Source: Apostichopus japonicus
Lineage: Eukaryota; Echinodermata; Holothuroidea; Aspidochirotida; Stichopodidae
NCBI RefSeq assembly: GCF_037975245.1
Contig: NC_092572.1
Span: 967,501-1,031,500 of the forward strand
Length of the DNA: 64,000 bases
Direction of reading: 5' to 3'
Shown: one piece after another, positions 13,601 to 46,485 of the stretch
Layout of the letters: each line of letters opens with the position of its first letter
Position numbering within the stretch: position 1 is the first letter of the stretch
Position numbers and translations under genes: made by a program
The notes under the pieces: model-generated
The model's input: only the letters and a program-made list of their open reading frames with translations
Databases searched by the model: none
What the model was told of the DNA's origin: nothing

Positions 13601-13702
13601 TCCTAGACCCGACAACACCAGCCACAATCAACCGAATGTTTCCTACAGCTGTTTGTATTATTGTGTGTGCAGTTGTTGTAGTTTGTACAGTTGCTAGAGT
13701 TG
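7565..13702 (-). CDS. Receptor-type tyrosine-kinase-like pseudokinase (3' part of gene, 13 exons)
   Basis: Thirteen minus-strand exons join in phase: 13433-13702, 12609-12627, 12309-12379, 11783-11801, 11490-11566, 10946-11116, 10573-10683, 10014-10186, 9662-9781, 8965-9079, 8393-8486, 7734-7815 and 7565-7624 (TAA at 7565-7567). They encode a Thr-rich stalk, one transmembrane helix, a basic then acidic juxtamembrane segment, a complete kinase-like domain and a short tail, about 419 residues if the extra 40-bp copies are left out. The kinase fold is clear: WEAF helix C, LISEHL hinge, catalytic-loop position HPGLTTKK, VKLFDFCLAGD, PPEMLL, SSDVWS, CW...LRPS. Catalytic residues are missing: the VAIK lysine is replaced in KCVVVTTL, HRD is HPG, the loop Asn is Lys, and DFG is DFC. 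A signalling scaffold or decoy role is inferred. The ectodomain exons were not found. The transmembrane exon has an in-frame stop caused by a tandem repeat. Confidence 0.85.
7734..7815 (-). CDS. Pseudokinase exon, C-lobe alpha-H/alpha-I
   Basis: After a TTTGCAG acceptor it encodes KDKILFDCWNHNCSLRPS and the start of the last helix, ending at GCT before GTAAGT. The CW(x)n RP spacing is the conserved C-lobe signature of tyrosine kinases, so the fold is not truncated. It joins the previous exon by a split AA/A lysine codon. Confidence 0.85.
8393..8486 (-). CDS. Pseudokinase exon, alpha-F/alpha-G region
   Basis: Encodes GNPPFPVDKEV and then WPEKYLQI after a CTCTTAG acceptor. It ends at the donor GTAAGA. 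Read-through without splicing would give an immediate TAA (8389-8391), but phase 2 joins exactly to the CW-containing exon downstream, so splicing is preferred. Confidence 0.85.
8965..9079 (-). CDS. Pseudokinase exon, activation segment end and DVW motif
   Basis: Encodes NQFPPEMLLLNQYTESSDVW followed by STAVVIWEIMAAG. PPE corresponds to the APE motif and the DVWS aspartate is retained, both structural hallmarks of the tyrosine-kinase fold. Acceptor TTTACAG, donor GTAAAG, exit phase 1. Confidence 0.9.
9662..9781 (-). CDS. Pseudokinase exon, degenerate catalytic loop and DFG
   Basis: Forty codons, phase 0 at both ends. The catalytic loop reads HPGLTTKKVLL where active kinases have HRDLxxxNVLL, so the proton-acceptor Asp and metal-binding Asn are lost. 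The magnesium motif reads DFC in place of DFG, with the Asp retained. LAGD and a basic activation segment follow. Confidence 0.9.
10014..10186 (-). CDS. Pseudokinase exon, hinge to alpha-E
   Basis: Encodes SKLFLISEHLNCENLHSVLS, then a loop with DTKDKGDYYCC, then SVSDVIKHVAGVLEGMDIL of helix E. The hinge pattern LFLISEHL is typical of tyrosine kinases. It lies between acceptor TTGTTTTAG and donor GTAAGAA. Confidence 0.9.
10573..10683 (-). CDS. Pseudokinase exon, helix C to beta-4
   Basis: Encodes EKLIRKKEIHWEAFIRKCLE and then LPASNHLAKIEAI. The pattern (aromatic-E-x-F then LP, HLAKIE) fits helix C and strand beta-4 of receptor-type kinases. Acceptor ATTTTCAG, donor GTGAGT. Confidence 0.9.
10946..11116 (-). 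CDS. Pseudokinase exon, glycine loop and beta-3
   Basis: The N-lobe starts here. ISIIINIKIGKIYKRWMGSV replaces the GxGxxG loop and keeps only the first Gly. Strand beta-3 reads KCVVVTTL where active kinases have VAIK, so the ATP-anchoring lysine is absent. Confidence 0.9.
11490..11566 (-). CDS. Pseudokinase exon, acidic juxtamembrane segment
   Basis: Reads RRKELPEIPVDEDNSQ, then NSHHSEGSEP, between acceptor TTTCTGTAG and donor GTAAGT. It is Pro/Glu-rich linker without a domain. It is placed by phase (2 in, 1 out) and position. Confidence 0.75.
11783..11801 (-). CDS. Pseudokinase 19-nt microexon 2
   Basis: Nineteen bases between TTTACAG and GTAAGC, coding in context for INQKGG plus a split codon. 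It is needed to carry phase 1 to phase 2 between its neighbours. Direct joining of the flanking exons would break the frame. Confidence 0.65.
12309..12379 (-). CDS. Pseudokinase juxtamembrane exon
   Basis: Seventy-one bases between TTTAG and GTAAGG. Only one frame is open, reading GNQRSSSSHQMKVLDKGPLD and INQS. It is serine-rich cytoplasmic linker. Confidence 0.7.
12609..12627 (-). CDS. Pseudokinase 19-nt microexon 1
   Basis: Nineteen bases between CTTACAG and GTGAGT. With the preceding T it reads LSRNRR, a basic stop-transfer-like segment directly after the membrane helix. Confidence 0.65.
13433..13702 (-). CDS. Pseudokinase transmembrane exon interrupted by tandem repeat
   Basis: After an acceptor with a long T tract it encodes a Thr-rich stalk (TLATVQTTTTAHTIIQT), then VGNIRLIVAGVVGS and ISSCLLVSACLTVKKCR before the donor GTAGGT. 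The last two parts form one membrane helix with a basic stop-transfer end. Three extra 40-bp copies inside the exon add 120 bases. The total stays a multiple of three, but reading through passes a TAG at 13563-13565. An alternative acceptor at 13523-13524 in the last copy would begin the exon at 13522 in the same phase and avoid the stop. Confidence 0.7.
13487..13646. repeat. Four 40-bp tandem copies inside the transmembrane exon
   Basis: Copies at 13487-13526, 13527-13566, 13567-13606 and 13607-13646 are nearly identical, differing by a T/C near the end. The unit contains the first half of the receptor's membrane helix. Near-identity suggests a recent expansion. Confidence 0.95.
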
Positions 13703-14126
13703 CTGTAAAAAAAAAAGAGATTGTTTTTCTTTGAGATGTGAGGAATCAGGCTCCCGCCTATGACGGCACAATTTAAACGCCCTGGGTCGTTGGTTTTCAT
13801 ACAAATGCTACCCATTAATACCCTTAAAATCTGAAATGATACGTATCATTTACTTTTCTATCACATATTTTAATGTGAAGGGAAAGTTCATTGTTTCTAA
13901 CAGTCAATTTCTCCTAATTCAACATAATCTATACACGATACCCATTACACAATACCCGATACCCAATAATTAATACTGAATACTCAATAGTCAATACCCA
14001 ATACCCAATTTAGAGTCAGTCAGCACTTGGAATCATTAGAGGAACGATGTTTTGCCCCATTCGATGAGAGATATTCATGCTATTTTATTATATGATTTAC
14101 GAACAACTAGTTACTATACTTGCATG

Positions 14127-14173
<47 letters not shown>

Positions 14174-15410
14174 ATTATTGTGTGGGTTCAACCTTAACAA
14201 TAAAGTTCCTTCAAAATCGTAAATGATGACAGCACATGGTGACCATTGTAATGTTTACAGTACCACTTTGATTTTGCTGATTCAGTATCATGTGGATCGC
14301 GAGCACATCATACAGTGTCTGTCCATGCTAACTTTTGTATTAACAATCTGAAACAACATGGGAAATTCCATGTCTATGTCAACCTTTATTCACTCCTTTG
14401 AATTACTATCACTCCCGCCTCCCCTCCCTCAGACGGTTGTCATACCGCCATTGATTTCTTTAAATTTCACAATATGTATGTCGAAAACACGGCACTACAA
14501 CATGTCGAAATTGTCGACTGAGACTTCATCAGCCATGTCAAATACATAAAAGCTATCTCTAAGGAATAGTAATTCGTTCATTTTAATCGGAATTAATTCT
14601 TAGGGGTGATTATTCATTAAATAACTATCCATGTAAATAAATGTATTATCAGGTAATATGTCGAATAAAGCTTCATCGGCTGTGTCGAATCGACAGCATA
14701 TAGTATATGCATCCTTATAAGCATCGCAAGAAATATAGACGTCACGTGCTATTTATTCTAGGGTAGGAGGTATATACATTGATATTGCATGATATATAAA
14801 TTTAATTTTCGTAATATTTATATAAACTCTGTACTTAGTTTGACGAAAAATTACGCTATACGGGATGTCGACATATCTTTACACGGTATTATCTTGTGGA
14901 CATTGTTTTTTTTTCCAATTGTTTATCAACATATTATAGCATGATAGCATAATTGACCCGAGAAGGTAACAGCAATTACGTGTTACAGTTGTTTCAAAAA
15001 TCAACAGTTAGGTCAATGCCCTAGTATTTGTCGAGTTTAGCAAAGTACGCCATGTTGACATGTAGTGTCGAAGTTAGCAAACCAGTTATGTCGATTACCA
15101 CATACAATGTCGAACAATACAAAGAATTAATCCGTCTCGCTATTCGTCTTAGTCGATCTACCTGTCGAAGTTCACATACTGTACAGGTCGGAGTTAGCAA
15201 ACTATGCCAAACACCACTCAACGTTGGCCTCGGAATGTCTTTGCATTAAACCAAATTGTGACGTTTTAATTTGTCGCCAAGTGGAAGCATAATGAAAGTT
15301 ATTTTGACGAAGTTGAAAGAAACGGCATTTAATTTTAGATTTTAATATTTCAGGTTGAAATGAAGGCACAATAACGTCTAAGTGATCGTAAACTACACGC
15401 GGTACCCTGA
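13703..15410. other. Spacer or intron upstream of the transmembrane exon
   Basis: No ectodomain exon could be recognised. It contains a short run of CCCAATAC-like repeats near 13930-14010, a TA microsatellite at about 14130-14170, and otherwise unremarkable AT-rich sequence. Ectodomain exons of the receptor would be expected at higher coordinates on the minus strand. Confidence 0.45.
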
Positions 15411-17530
15411 TTGACCTTGTATTGACCGGAACGGCTGAAATACATCAATGCCTCGTTAGAAGAGGTAAGTTGTAACAATCTCTAGCTGGTCGAATCTCTG
15501 TTCTGCAGATTGAGCTTATAATACACCAATGCTGTTTTCTTTCTTTTCTTCTTTCATAATCAAGTATTTACGTTAATAGGGGGCGCAATATAGATTCAAT
15601 AGGTAAGGCAACCTAATCTAAGTAGGGTTTTTTTTAATAAGGTAAACATAACAGCGTTCATGGATCTTATAAAAAAAACTAACCTGCGTAAAGAATGGAG
15701 AATTGTGAATTTTGTTTTGCTAAAGGAGACTATGAAAGGAGTTTTATTCTAACATTGATATCAAATTTTAGTTCACAATTTAGTAGATACGCACAACAAT
15801 ATATGTGTTTTCTCCTTGTGGATGGCGCAATTTCACTTTATTGTCAATACAGCTAACATCACGACTTTACTGCATTCTAAGAATACGTTGTGGATTTCAA
15901 GGATCAAAAAGCACATACACACACAAATACAAGGATTCAGGGAAACAAGCTTAATTACCATCCACGAAATCGCATCACATATATACTTCTTTACTTATTT
16001 TCAGGCAATAAGTAAATTAACTCACATTCATGAAGGGTTTGATATGTAGCCTTCTGCATTCAGGGTCAATATTCGTTCAACAGAAACAGTAAATTCTCAG
16101 TCCAAAAAACAAGCAAAAATAAACACAGAATTAAACTCCCAATAAAACACTAATAGTATTGCTTTTTTATGTTAATATCGGAACAATTTGTATTTATGTT
16201 TCAGAGAACTGCCATACTTTTCAAACACAAGACTAGAAAACATCAGTTATCATATATATATATATATATATAATGATACTGTCATTGTGATCTATGCTGT
16301 TTTAGGTATACAGAGCTAATATGATAAAGACATATTGTCGATCTTTAGGGACATAGCTATAAACTTGAAAGAAGGTCCAGTGTTGAGTAAGACGCCTTGT
16401 GAAGATATGTATGTTAAATAATAGTCGATGTTTCCTTACTTTAGTATTGAAAATTTTACGTTCAGAAGAAATGTTTTCGACTAAGGCAGGTTCATGTCGG
16501 CGCATCACTTAAAAATGTTAAGAAATAACATTTATTCGGTTCTTCATTTGGTTCATATTCGTCAATTCGTTCGGTATCTCGGTTGTCTGTCATGGACCAT
16601 TTGTTGAGGAAGTGTCTATTGAGAGAACAGAAGAATTGGCTAGGGACCACAGTACAGTACAGTATAGAAATTAATTGCGCAAGTATCAACATTATTAGTC
16701 TATGCCGCGAAATCTAGTAGATCCCATGTAACTTGTAAATAACTATAAGTAAGCAAAGAAGCTATACTAGTAAGTTACGGTCGCGATATGAACTATTTCC
16801 GGGTCAGGTAAATGCCGTGTATATCGCAGTGCAGTAGAGACATGTAAAGTTAATGTTGTGAGTATCGATGCGCGAAACCTGCATCAGCTATCTAATGAAC
16901 GAGGACGGAAAACATCTAATAACACACTAAATAATACATGTCCATATTTGACATGTCACTAGAATGAAAGGAAGAAAAATACTAACTAATATGATGAAGC
17001 CAAACATGGTTACTGCGAACTCTGTTCAACTAACCATGTATCGAGAGATCTTCTGGCTACAACACGGCATATACCTAAACTATAAACTATAGCGCTAAAT
17101 CAAATACAAAGTAGCAATAGGCAGGTAGCGCAGATCAAAGAAAGGGGAATGTATAGGAATTTCCATGATGTCAATGAGTATTGTCTGGCGAGTGTACGGA
17201 ATGTAAAACCCGGTCAATATACATTTGTCTTTGTTCACAATTTTCACTACTATTTATAACCTTTGCCGAACGACAGATAACAGTATAGATACATACGTTA
17301 GTCTTACTCTATTCTCATCAGCACCGTATATATGTAAATATTCGGTTGTGATTCCCGATCATTAACAACGCCGCTGCCTTTCGTGTTCTTCCATAATCCT
17401 GTTTCCTGTTTGAAAAATTAAATACAATAGAACAGTCATCAAGATGAGGCATTATATAAAACTCACCATTTTGCGTACAATGAACTTTTCGGCGGGATAG
17501 AAAGCAAACGATTAAGGAGGACAGCGCCAT
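15411..17530. repeat. Local segmental duplication, copy B
   Basis: Colinear with 122-2490. It lacks the inverted-repeat element found in copy A and carries an extra block at about 16475-16700 plus a short TA run at about 16250-16272. It lies just upstream, in minus-strand sense, of the receptor gene, so it may contain that gene's 5' end, but no exon is proven. Confidence 0.85.
17467..17530 (-). other. Possible 5' exon with weak signal-like start
   Basis: On the minus strand an ATG opens MALSSLIVCFLSRRKVHCTQ and reaches the donor-like sequence GTGAGT after CAAAATG. The hydrophobic core is short and is followed by basic residues, so a signal peptide is doubtful. The homologous position in copy A has GTGACG in place of GTGAGT. 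It is a candidate start of the receptor gene only. Confidence 0.2.
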
Positions 17531-18247
17531 TAGGTGTACGGAAATAACCTATTTTATTAGGCCTAAAGTTTCATTTTTAATCTTAAACATTTTGTTTTGT
17601 AAAAGCCCTTCACGGATGGGATGCTAATTATTTACAATTCTTGAAGCCTTAATCTAGGAAAAATAGGTAAGCTATAAACACTGAGCTATGCACAACTGCT
17701 ATTCCCCAGAATAGTGATTGAAATCATGTCCTCTTGAGTGTGATAAAATTAACATAATATGTTGATATTACAATATGACATCTGTAAATATACATAAATT
17801 ATTCAGAAATGTGGTACCTCGGTGCAAAATGTGACGTTATATTTTCTTTCTATCCATTTGTAACATTTGATATTTCTACTTAATTCAATGTTTTCTGGTG
17901 CGGAAGTGAAGTAACAGTTTATGTTTTAACCCTACCTTCCCGTTAATCACCAAGTCTAGTATCCCAGGATCGTGCTAATCAAGACAAAAAGTTGTTTTAA
18001 CGCATCAAGGTTACTATGGTGATTAAAATCAAAGAATGTGACACTAGCGGATGGGTCATTCTCTTGTGTGATTTGTATTTGTAAGCCACCAAAAGCACAC
18101 TTTATCAGCTTTCAATGTCATTTACTGTTTACTGTCCTCGTTGTAAGCGCCATTTATAAATTATTAATGTAATAAATTACATTAACGGTGAACGGTATAC
18201 AAAGACCACAACAGTAGCATTTCAATATATTTTCCTTCTCATTACGT

Positions 18248-18325
<78 letters not shown>

Positions 18326-18967
18326 CTATATCTTCCCCACTTGTGGACCGGAAGGGCCTGATAACTTCCCTGATCAATTGCCCCGCAGGTACGTAGGAGC
18401 CGGAGTAATGAGGTAGGGGTAGGGGCAGTTATGTCTTGAATGTGCTTGAAAAATCGTTATGAGAGAACATATTAATATATGAAAATTCAACAGACTTTCC
18501 CCTTTCTCTCAGCGGCACACTTAACATTCAGTCAATAACTATTTACCCCCTCCCCCCATCACCCATCACCCATCTGCAATACCCTCCTACGCAATTGCCG
18601 CATATACTTAAGAATTTTCATCCCGCCTACATAGTTATATATTAATAACCAACAAACATCAATAGTCAACATGGAGTTGTTTGTGCTGACTGTTGGAAGT
18701 GGCAGACTTTGGACCATGAGTAGTCGGGTAAGCTGGAAGTGTAGACTAGAATGACTGTGTGCTTTATCTATAGTACTAGTCATACATTGATCAGTTCACA
18801 CGATTAGTCATTGGCGTCCTTCTATTGTAATCCAGAATCGTAGCACTGGGTGTTGGTTCACAAGAACTGAAGACAATAAAACGATCGCGTTTGCAACATA
18901 CGTCTTGGACATTTTATAAATCAATTGAAATATTTGATACTGGAAAAACTGAAATACATATTTTAAA
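17531..18967. other. Spacer between receptor and Mesh-like genes
   Basis: No exon is recognised. It contains a long TA microsatellite (18252-18321). A TATA-like TTTATAA near 18914 lies about 50 bases before the start codon of the plus-strand gene and could be its promoter element, but no further support is visible. Confidence 0.4.
18252..18321. repeat. TA dinucleotide microsatellite
   Basis: About 70 bases of uninterrupted TA. Similar runs lie at about 4685-4717, 14130-14170, 16250-16272 and 26274-26300. Confidence 0.95.
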
Positions 18968-41736
<22,769 letters not shown>

Positions 41737-42045
41737 ATAATGAAGCTTACCTGGCATCTTACCACTCTGCGCATGTCTTTGTTCTGTGAGCGTCGTTATC
41801 ACGTACGCTGTCCTCAAGTCCCAAAAAACCTCTCAACATTACCAAAGTTTCCTTTTTTTATTATCATAGTACGTTATTGTACCCGAGGCAATTACTCTCA
41901 GCCACTTACAAGGGATTAATTGTTATCGTTTCACCTCTTAGATATCGGAAACATGCAAATTATTGTCTCTCTTTTACCTTTCTTGTTACTGTTTGATAGG
42001 AGACATCGTTTCATTTTGTCCATATGTATTTTGCTCAACCATTTC

Positions 42046-42300
42046 CAGTTATGATGTCAAACTACCCTGGTATAATGTCAAACTACCCTGGTATAATGTC
42101 AAACTACCCTGGTACAATGTCAAACTACCCTGGTACAATGTCAAACTACCTTGGTATAATGTCAAACTACCTTGGTATAATGTCAAACTACCCTGGTATA
42201 ATGTCAAACTACGGTACCCTGGTATAATGTCAAACTACCCTGGTATAATGTCAAACTACGGTACCCTGGTATAATGTCAAACTACCTATAATGTCCAGCT
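42046..42300. repeat. 21-bp minisatellite in probable 3' UTR
   Basis: AATGTCAAACTACCCTGGTA-type units, about twelve copies, starting 310 bases after the stop codon of the Mesh-like gene. Some units carry an extra GGTAC. Confidence 0.9.
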
Positions 42301-42550
42301 ACACTGGTTAAATGTCAACTATCATGGTACAATGTCGCCAAAGTAGAATGTAAAACTGATACCTCTATAGTGAAATGTTGTAACCGGAATTGTATCAAAT
42401 TAGCCTCTCGAATTCGATATGGAACATTTGAACGTGTGTTTTATACGTCGGTTTAGGGTTTAACTCTGTTATCCTTTTGTCAAAAAGTTCATGCCTTATT
42501 TTTTATTCAATGAAAATAATTAAAAGTTAATCACTTAATAGAAAAGTACA

Positions 42551-42556
42551 AATAAA
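42551..42556 (+). promoter_or_regulatory. Candidate polyadenylation signal of the Mesh-like gene
   Basis: AATAAA about 815 bases after the stop codon, in AT-rich sequence. If used, the 3' UTR would include the 21-bp minisatellite. Confidence 0.35.
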
Positions 42557-42903
42557 TTGATAAATTTCAACTTTTATATATTATTTTATATGTGTATTCA
42601 TTGATTTTAATTATATGTTGTATGTACGCATGCATGCACAATGTAAATGAAGTGAGATATTACTCAAAGCGTTAAGTATTCAACTTCAGAATAACTTCAA
42701 AAAGTGTTTGCTATTAAGATGAAATAGATTTCATTTATCCATACTTTTGATTTTATTCCTATTCATAATTCACTTTTTTAAATCTAAATTGATTCCGAAA
42801 ACCTTATTACTTTCTATTTCGTCGTTTCATGTAAAGAGTGCATTCATTTTACTAGTTGAACATACTAGCTGTTAGAGTAATACCGTGCCGTGTCGACAGC
42901 TAT

Positions 42904-43176
<273 letters not shown>

Positions 43177-43199
43177 TGGTAAGCTGCTATCATCCATGT

Positions 43200-46100
43200 G
43201 TTCTATAGTTGCTATGCAATTTCGACGACTTTAATTCGTGTTCAATGACACCGTCGACGTGTGATACATATTAGAACATAAAGACAAGTTACTAATATTC
43301 TACAACTGTCCAAGTCATATCTGAGATGTTTTTACTTAAACTTTAATATCAGGTTTGCTTCTCATTATGGTATTTCTCTCTGGGACTTTAAAGGCTCGTA
43401 ATGATTACAACTTTTGTTAATAGCTCAAAAAAGGCGAAATAAAACAACTGAGCCTGAAATAAATATGCCAGCATTTTTTTGAACGGAAATGTTTCCAAAC
43501 AATACACGTTATTGATTCATTGACAAGATTCAGCTCGATTAGAATCAACAGTTGTTTGAAGTAAACCTTGATTGAAACAGGTCTGATAAACATCCATTAA
43601 ATCTGAGAAATCTTCTTGATAGCTTCGAATCGTCTAATCTAAACGACTCTTGGTCTATTCCGAAAGAAAACAGTATGGCGGATTCCTTTACAAGACTCAA
43701 TGTGAATCAGCTCGAGTCGAACCAGGGAGCTTCTTGCTCGAATAAACAGTTGAAATAGAACTTAAAACAATACACTTGTTACTTCGACATAGGTATACAA
43801 AATTACCATGTGTACGTTAGCATTCCAAAGCGAGATTATAACATTGCTGTAAATACAGTGACTTTTCTCGTTCGTTTTATGGCAATCTGTTTCTGTTGTT
43901 GAAGGAATTTACTTCTCTTTTGGTGAAGATTATAAATAGATTTGTTCATGCATGTTCTTCATATTTATCATATGGATATTAAATGTAGCTTCTCATCCTT
44001 TATATTGCAAATCACTATAAACAAAGGTGTACAAAACATAAAGCTGCTCATTGGTTTAAATTGCTGTGTTATGATATGGCCTGATGAAACAGTGTGTTAG
44101 ATGTCCTCAATAAGCGTGATAGGCCTTTATAATATATGTATTCAATTTGAAATATTGTAATAACTCAATTACTGGAATATATTGAATAGTCAATATTTTA
44201 TCATTAAAATTACGTCAGGGTTTTGCCTTCCTTATTACTTACGTGAGGTTTTTGCCTACCTAATTATTTCTGACATTTCGGAGAGTCAATATACACACTA
44301 TATATACGACAATTAAATGATGAAATGATGGGACAAAACATCAAACCCGAAATAATTGATATAAAATTACAGTGTCTTAAATGTCTTACTGGGAGTATGG
44401 GATGTCTTACTGGGAGTATGGGATGTCTTACTGGGAGTATGGGATGTCTTACTGGGAGTATGGGATGTCTTACTATGTCAGTATGCGATGTTATTTAACA
44501 ACATTTAACGATAAGCTAAATGTTACTTCTGTGTCAGCGTTCACGTATCTTGTAATGATTGTCATATGTAGTCTTGAAGTTTAGTTTGCCGTTCGACTGA
44601 GGAGGAAAACAGAAATGATTACTCGTTTCATGTTCTGATTATTGATATAGCTTTGTAATATTGTTGTTTTCTTAATATGCAGAAACTAATAAGCAGCAAC
44701 ATGATTCTAGTTTCAAACAGAAGTAGGATTTATGATATTAGTTTTGCGATAATCAAGTAATAATCAAGATAACCAAGTGAAACATAATTTACCATTTTGC
44801 CAATTTTTCCAGCCATTTTCTTTATTCTTTGTTAAACATAATGCAATCACCCCACTTTGTTTGTTTTATTCGCTTTATCTTTCAATATTTACATATAACC
44901 GGATTAGTGTCTACATGCACGTTTTAATTCACGCCAGCATTTTGGAAGCTACTTGAAATTGAAATAAACTCTCTCTGAAGAACACTTATGATATCTTGCC
45001 TTTTATTGGTGAGGGGTTGGTTTAATGTTACATGTCGTATGGCAGATTAAACGGATTTCATTAGTATTATGCATAACAACAAATGCTATATAAGGTGTTC
45101 AAATTGCTACACAAACAAAGAAACACATGTCACAACATCTTTTGTGCGTACAGAATCTCAGTAATGATACTTTTATTAAGATAAGATAAAGAAGATAAAA
45201 ATCTCGCCGAGTTGCTTAACGAACAGACTAACTTTAATAATGCCTTAAAGAACGCGATGGTTGTGTATACCTAATCACGGTTCGTAATCTTCTTTAACTA
45301 TTTAATCCGGAGCTTAATGTTTCTGAATGTTGACGTAGTATTTGGACCAAAGATCCCACATTAGCGCGTAATAGCCTGAACGATTTGCAAGCAGCACTGC
45401 CGTCGGTATTTGTTGCAGATTGTGTTAACCGCGCCTATCGGAGGAGGCAAGGTATGGAATTGTCGCGATGCCATGTCAAGGTGAATTTTTAATCAGGCAT
45501 AGAATCCCAATTCCATATCCACCCTTAGTCCACAAAAGCATTCGGTCTTTGGGCCAGAAGTGGGCTAGCTTTTTTTGCAATGGAGCGCTCACGTCGATTG
45601 GGTTGATATTCAACTTTCTGTGAAACCATGGCCTCAATGAGGTGTCTTCTCTTGATTTTAAATGTTTACGTAACTTTATGTTCTACTTTGCACACAAACA
45701 CAATACGTCATTGCAATATTTTGTAAGCTTTCCATAGAACACGCTCGGAACTTTTGGCTTACTTGGTTTCTGTCTCACTCGTCGACACATCAACAGGGAA
45801 TTTCCTTACACTTCAACGATAACATTTCAGTGGCTTGAAAACCATGCCTAATTGGCAGAAATGTGTACGATTGTTTCTATTGATGTAGCAATGCAACAAG
45901 CAATTTCTCTACTTCAAGAACGATTATTGATTCGGACAGCTGGTCTCTTATTCCGTCGGCTTCTCAGCTCTCAATTTGTATAATGCACGGTACTTTGAAT
46001 AATAATTTCTATCATTACCTAAAGTTCGTTGACCTTCACGATTGGTTGAAAGTTTTTCTCGATGACTCATCACGAAGGTGTTTCCCGGTCACAGGTCACA

Positions 46101-46363
46101 CAGGTATTGGATATTCAGTAGGCTGGTCGACCCCGTTTCTTGTGTGGGTGACGGCTACATAAACACTGTTTTGCTGATGCATGTACGTACGCGCTGTATA
46201 TACGTACGATACACATGGATGTGTTGAGTAGGGCTGTGCAACTTTACATGTAAATGTAATGTACGTACGAGGTAGCAGAATTACAGAAGTCGGAAGAACA
46301 TAACCTAACTTTACATAGTGCAAGGTTTGGCCTACAGTCAGACGTGCACAGAGAGAAAGGAGT
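43200..46363. other. Intergenic spacer
   Basis: No exon recognised. A 21-bp repeat, GTCTTACTGGGAGTATGGGA with five copies, lies at about 44382-44474. The GC content and CpG frequency rise towards 46100-46500, consistent with a 5' gene end. Confidence 0.5.
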
Positions 46364-46485
46364 ATGGCGCAAAGTCCGGGGAACCCGTTTGCACGAGCGC
46401 CAGCTTCGCGGCGAAAGTCCAGTACCCGACTATCGATGACACCCCTCGAATTGTTAATGGGGATGGGTTTCCCAAAGCACCGTGT
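46364..46485 (+). CDS. Probable first coding exon of a UBASH3/TULA-like protein
   Basis: ATG with G at +4 opens MAQSPGNPFARAPASRRKSS, then TRLSMTPLELLMGMGFPKHR, reaching the donor GTAAGT at 46486. LELLMGMGFPKHR matches the start of the UBA domain of the UBASH3 (TULA/Sts) family, whose human members have LLSMGFPRARA and LLAMGFPVHTA at the same place, soon after the N-terminus. Members of that family combine UBA, SH3 and phosphoglycerate-mutase-like phosphatase domains and damp tyrosine-kinase signalling. The later exons were not found in the window, so the identification rests on this exon alone. The GC-rich surroundings fit a promoter-proximal exon. Confidence 0.5.
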
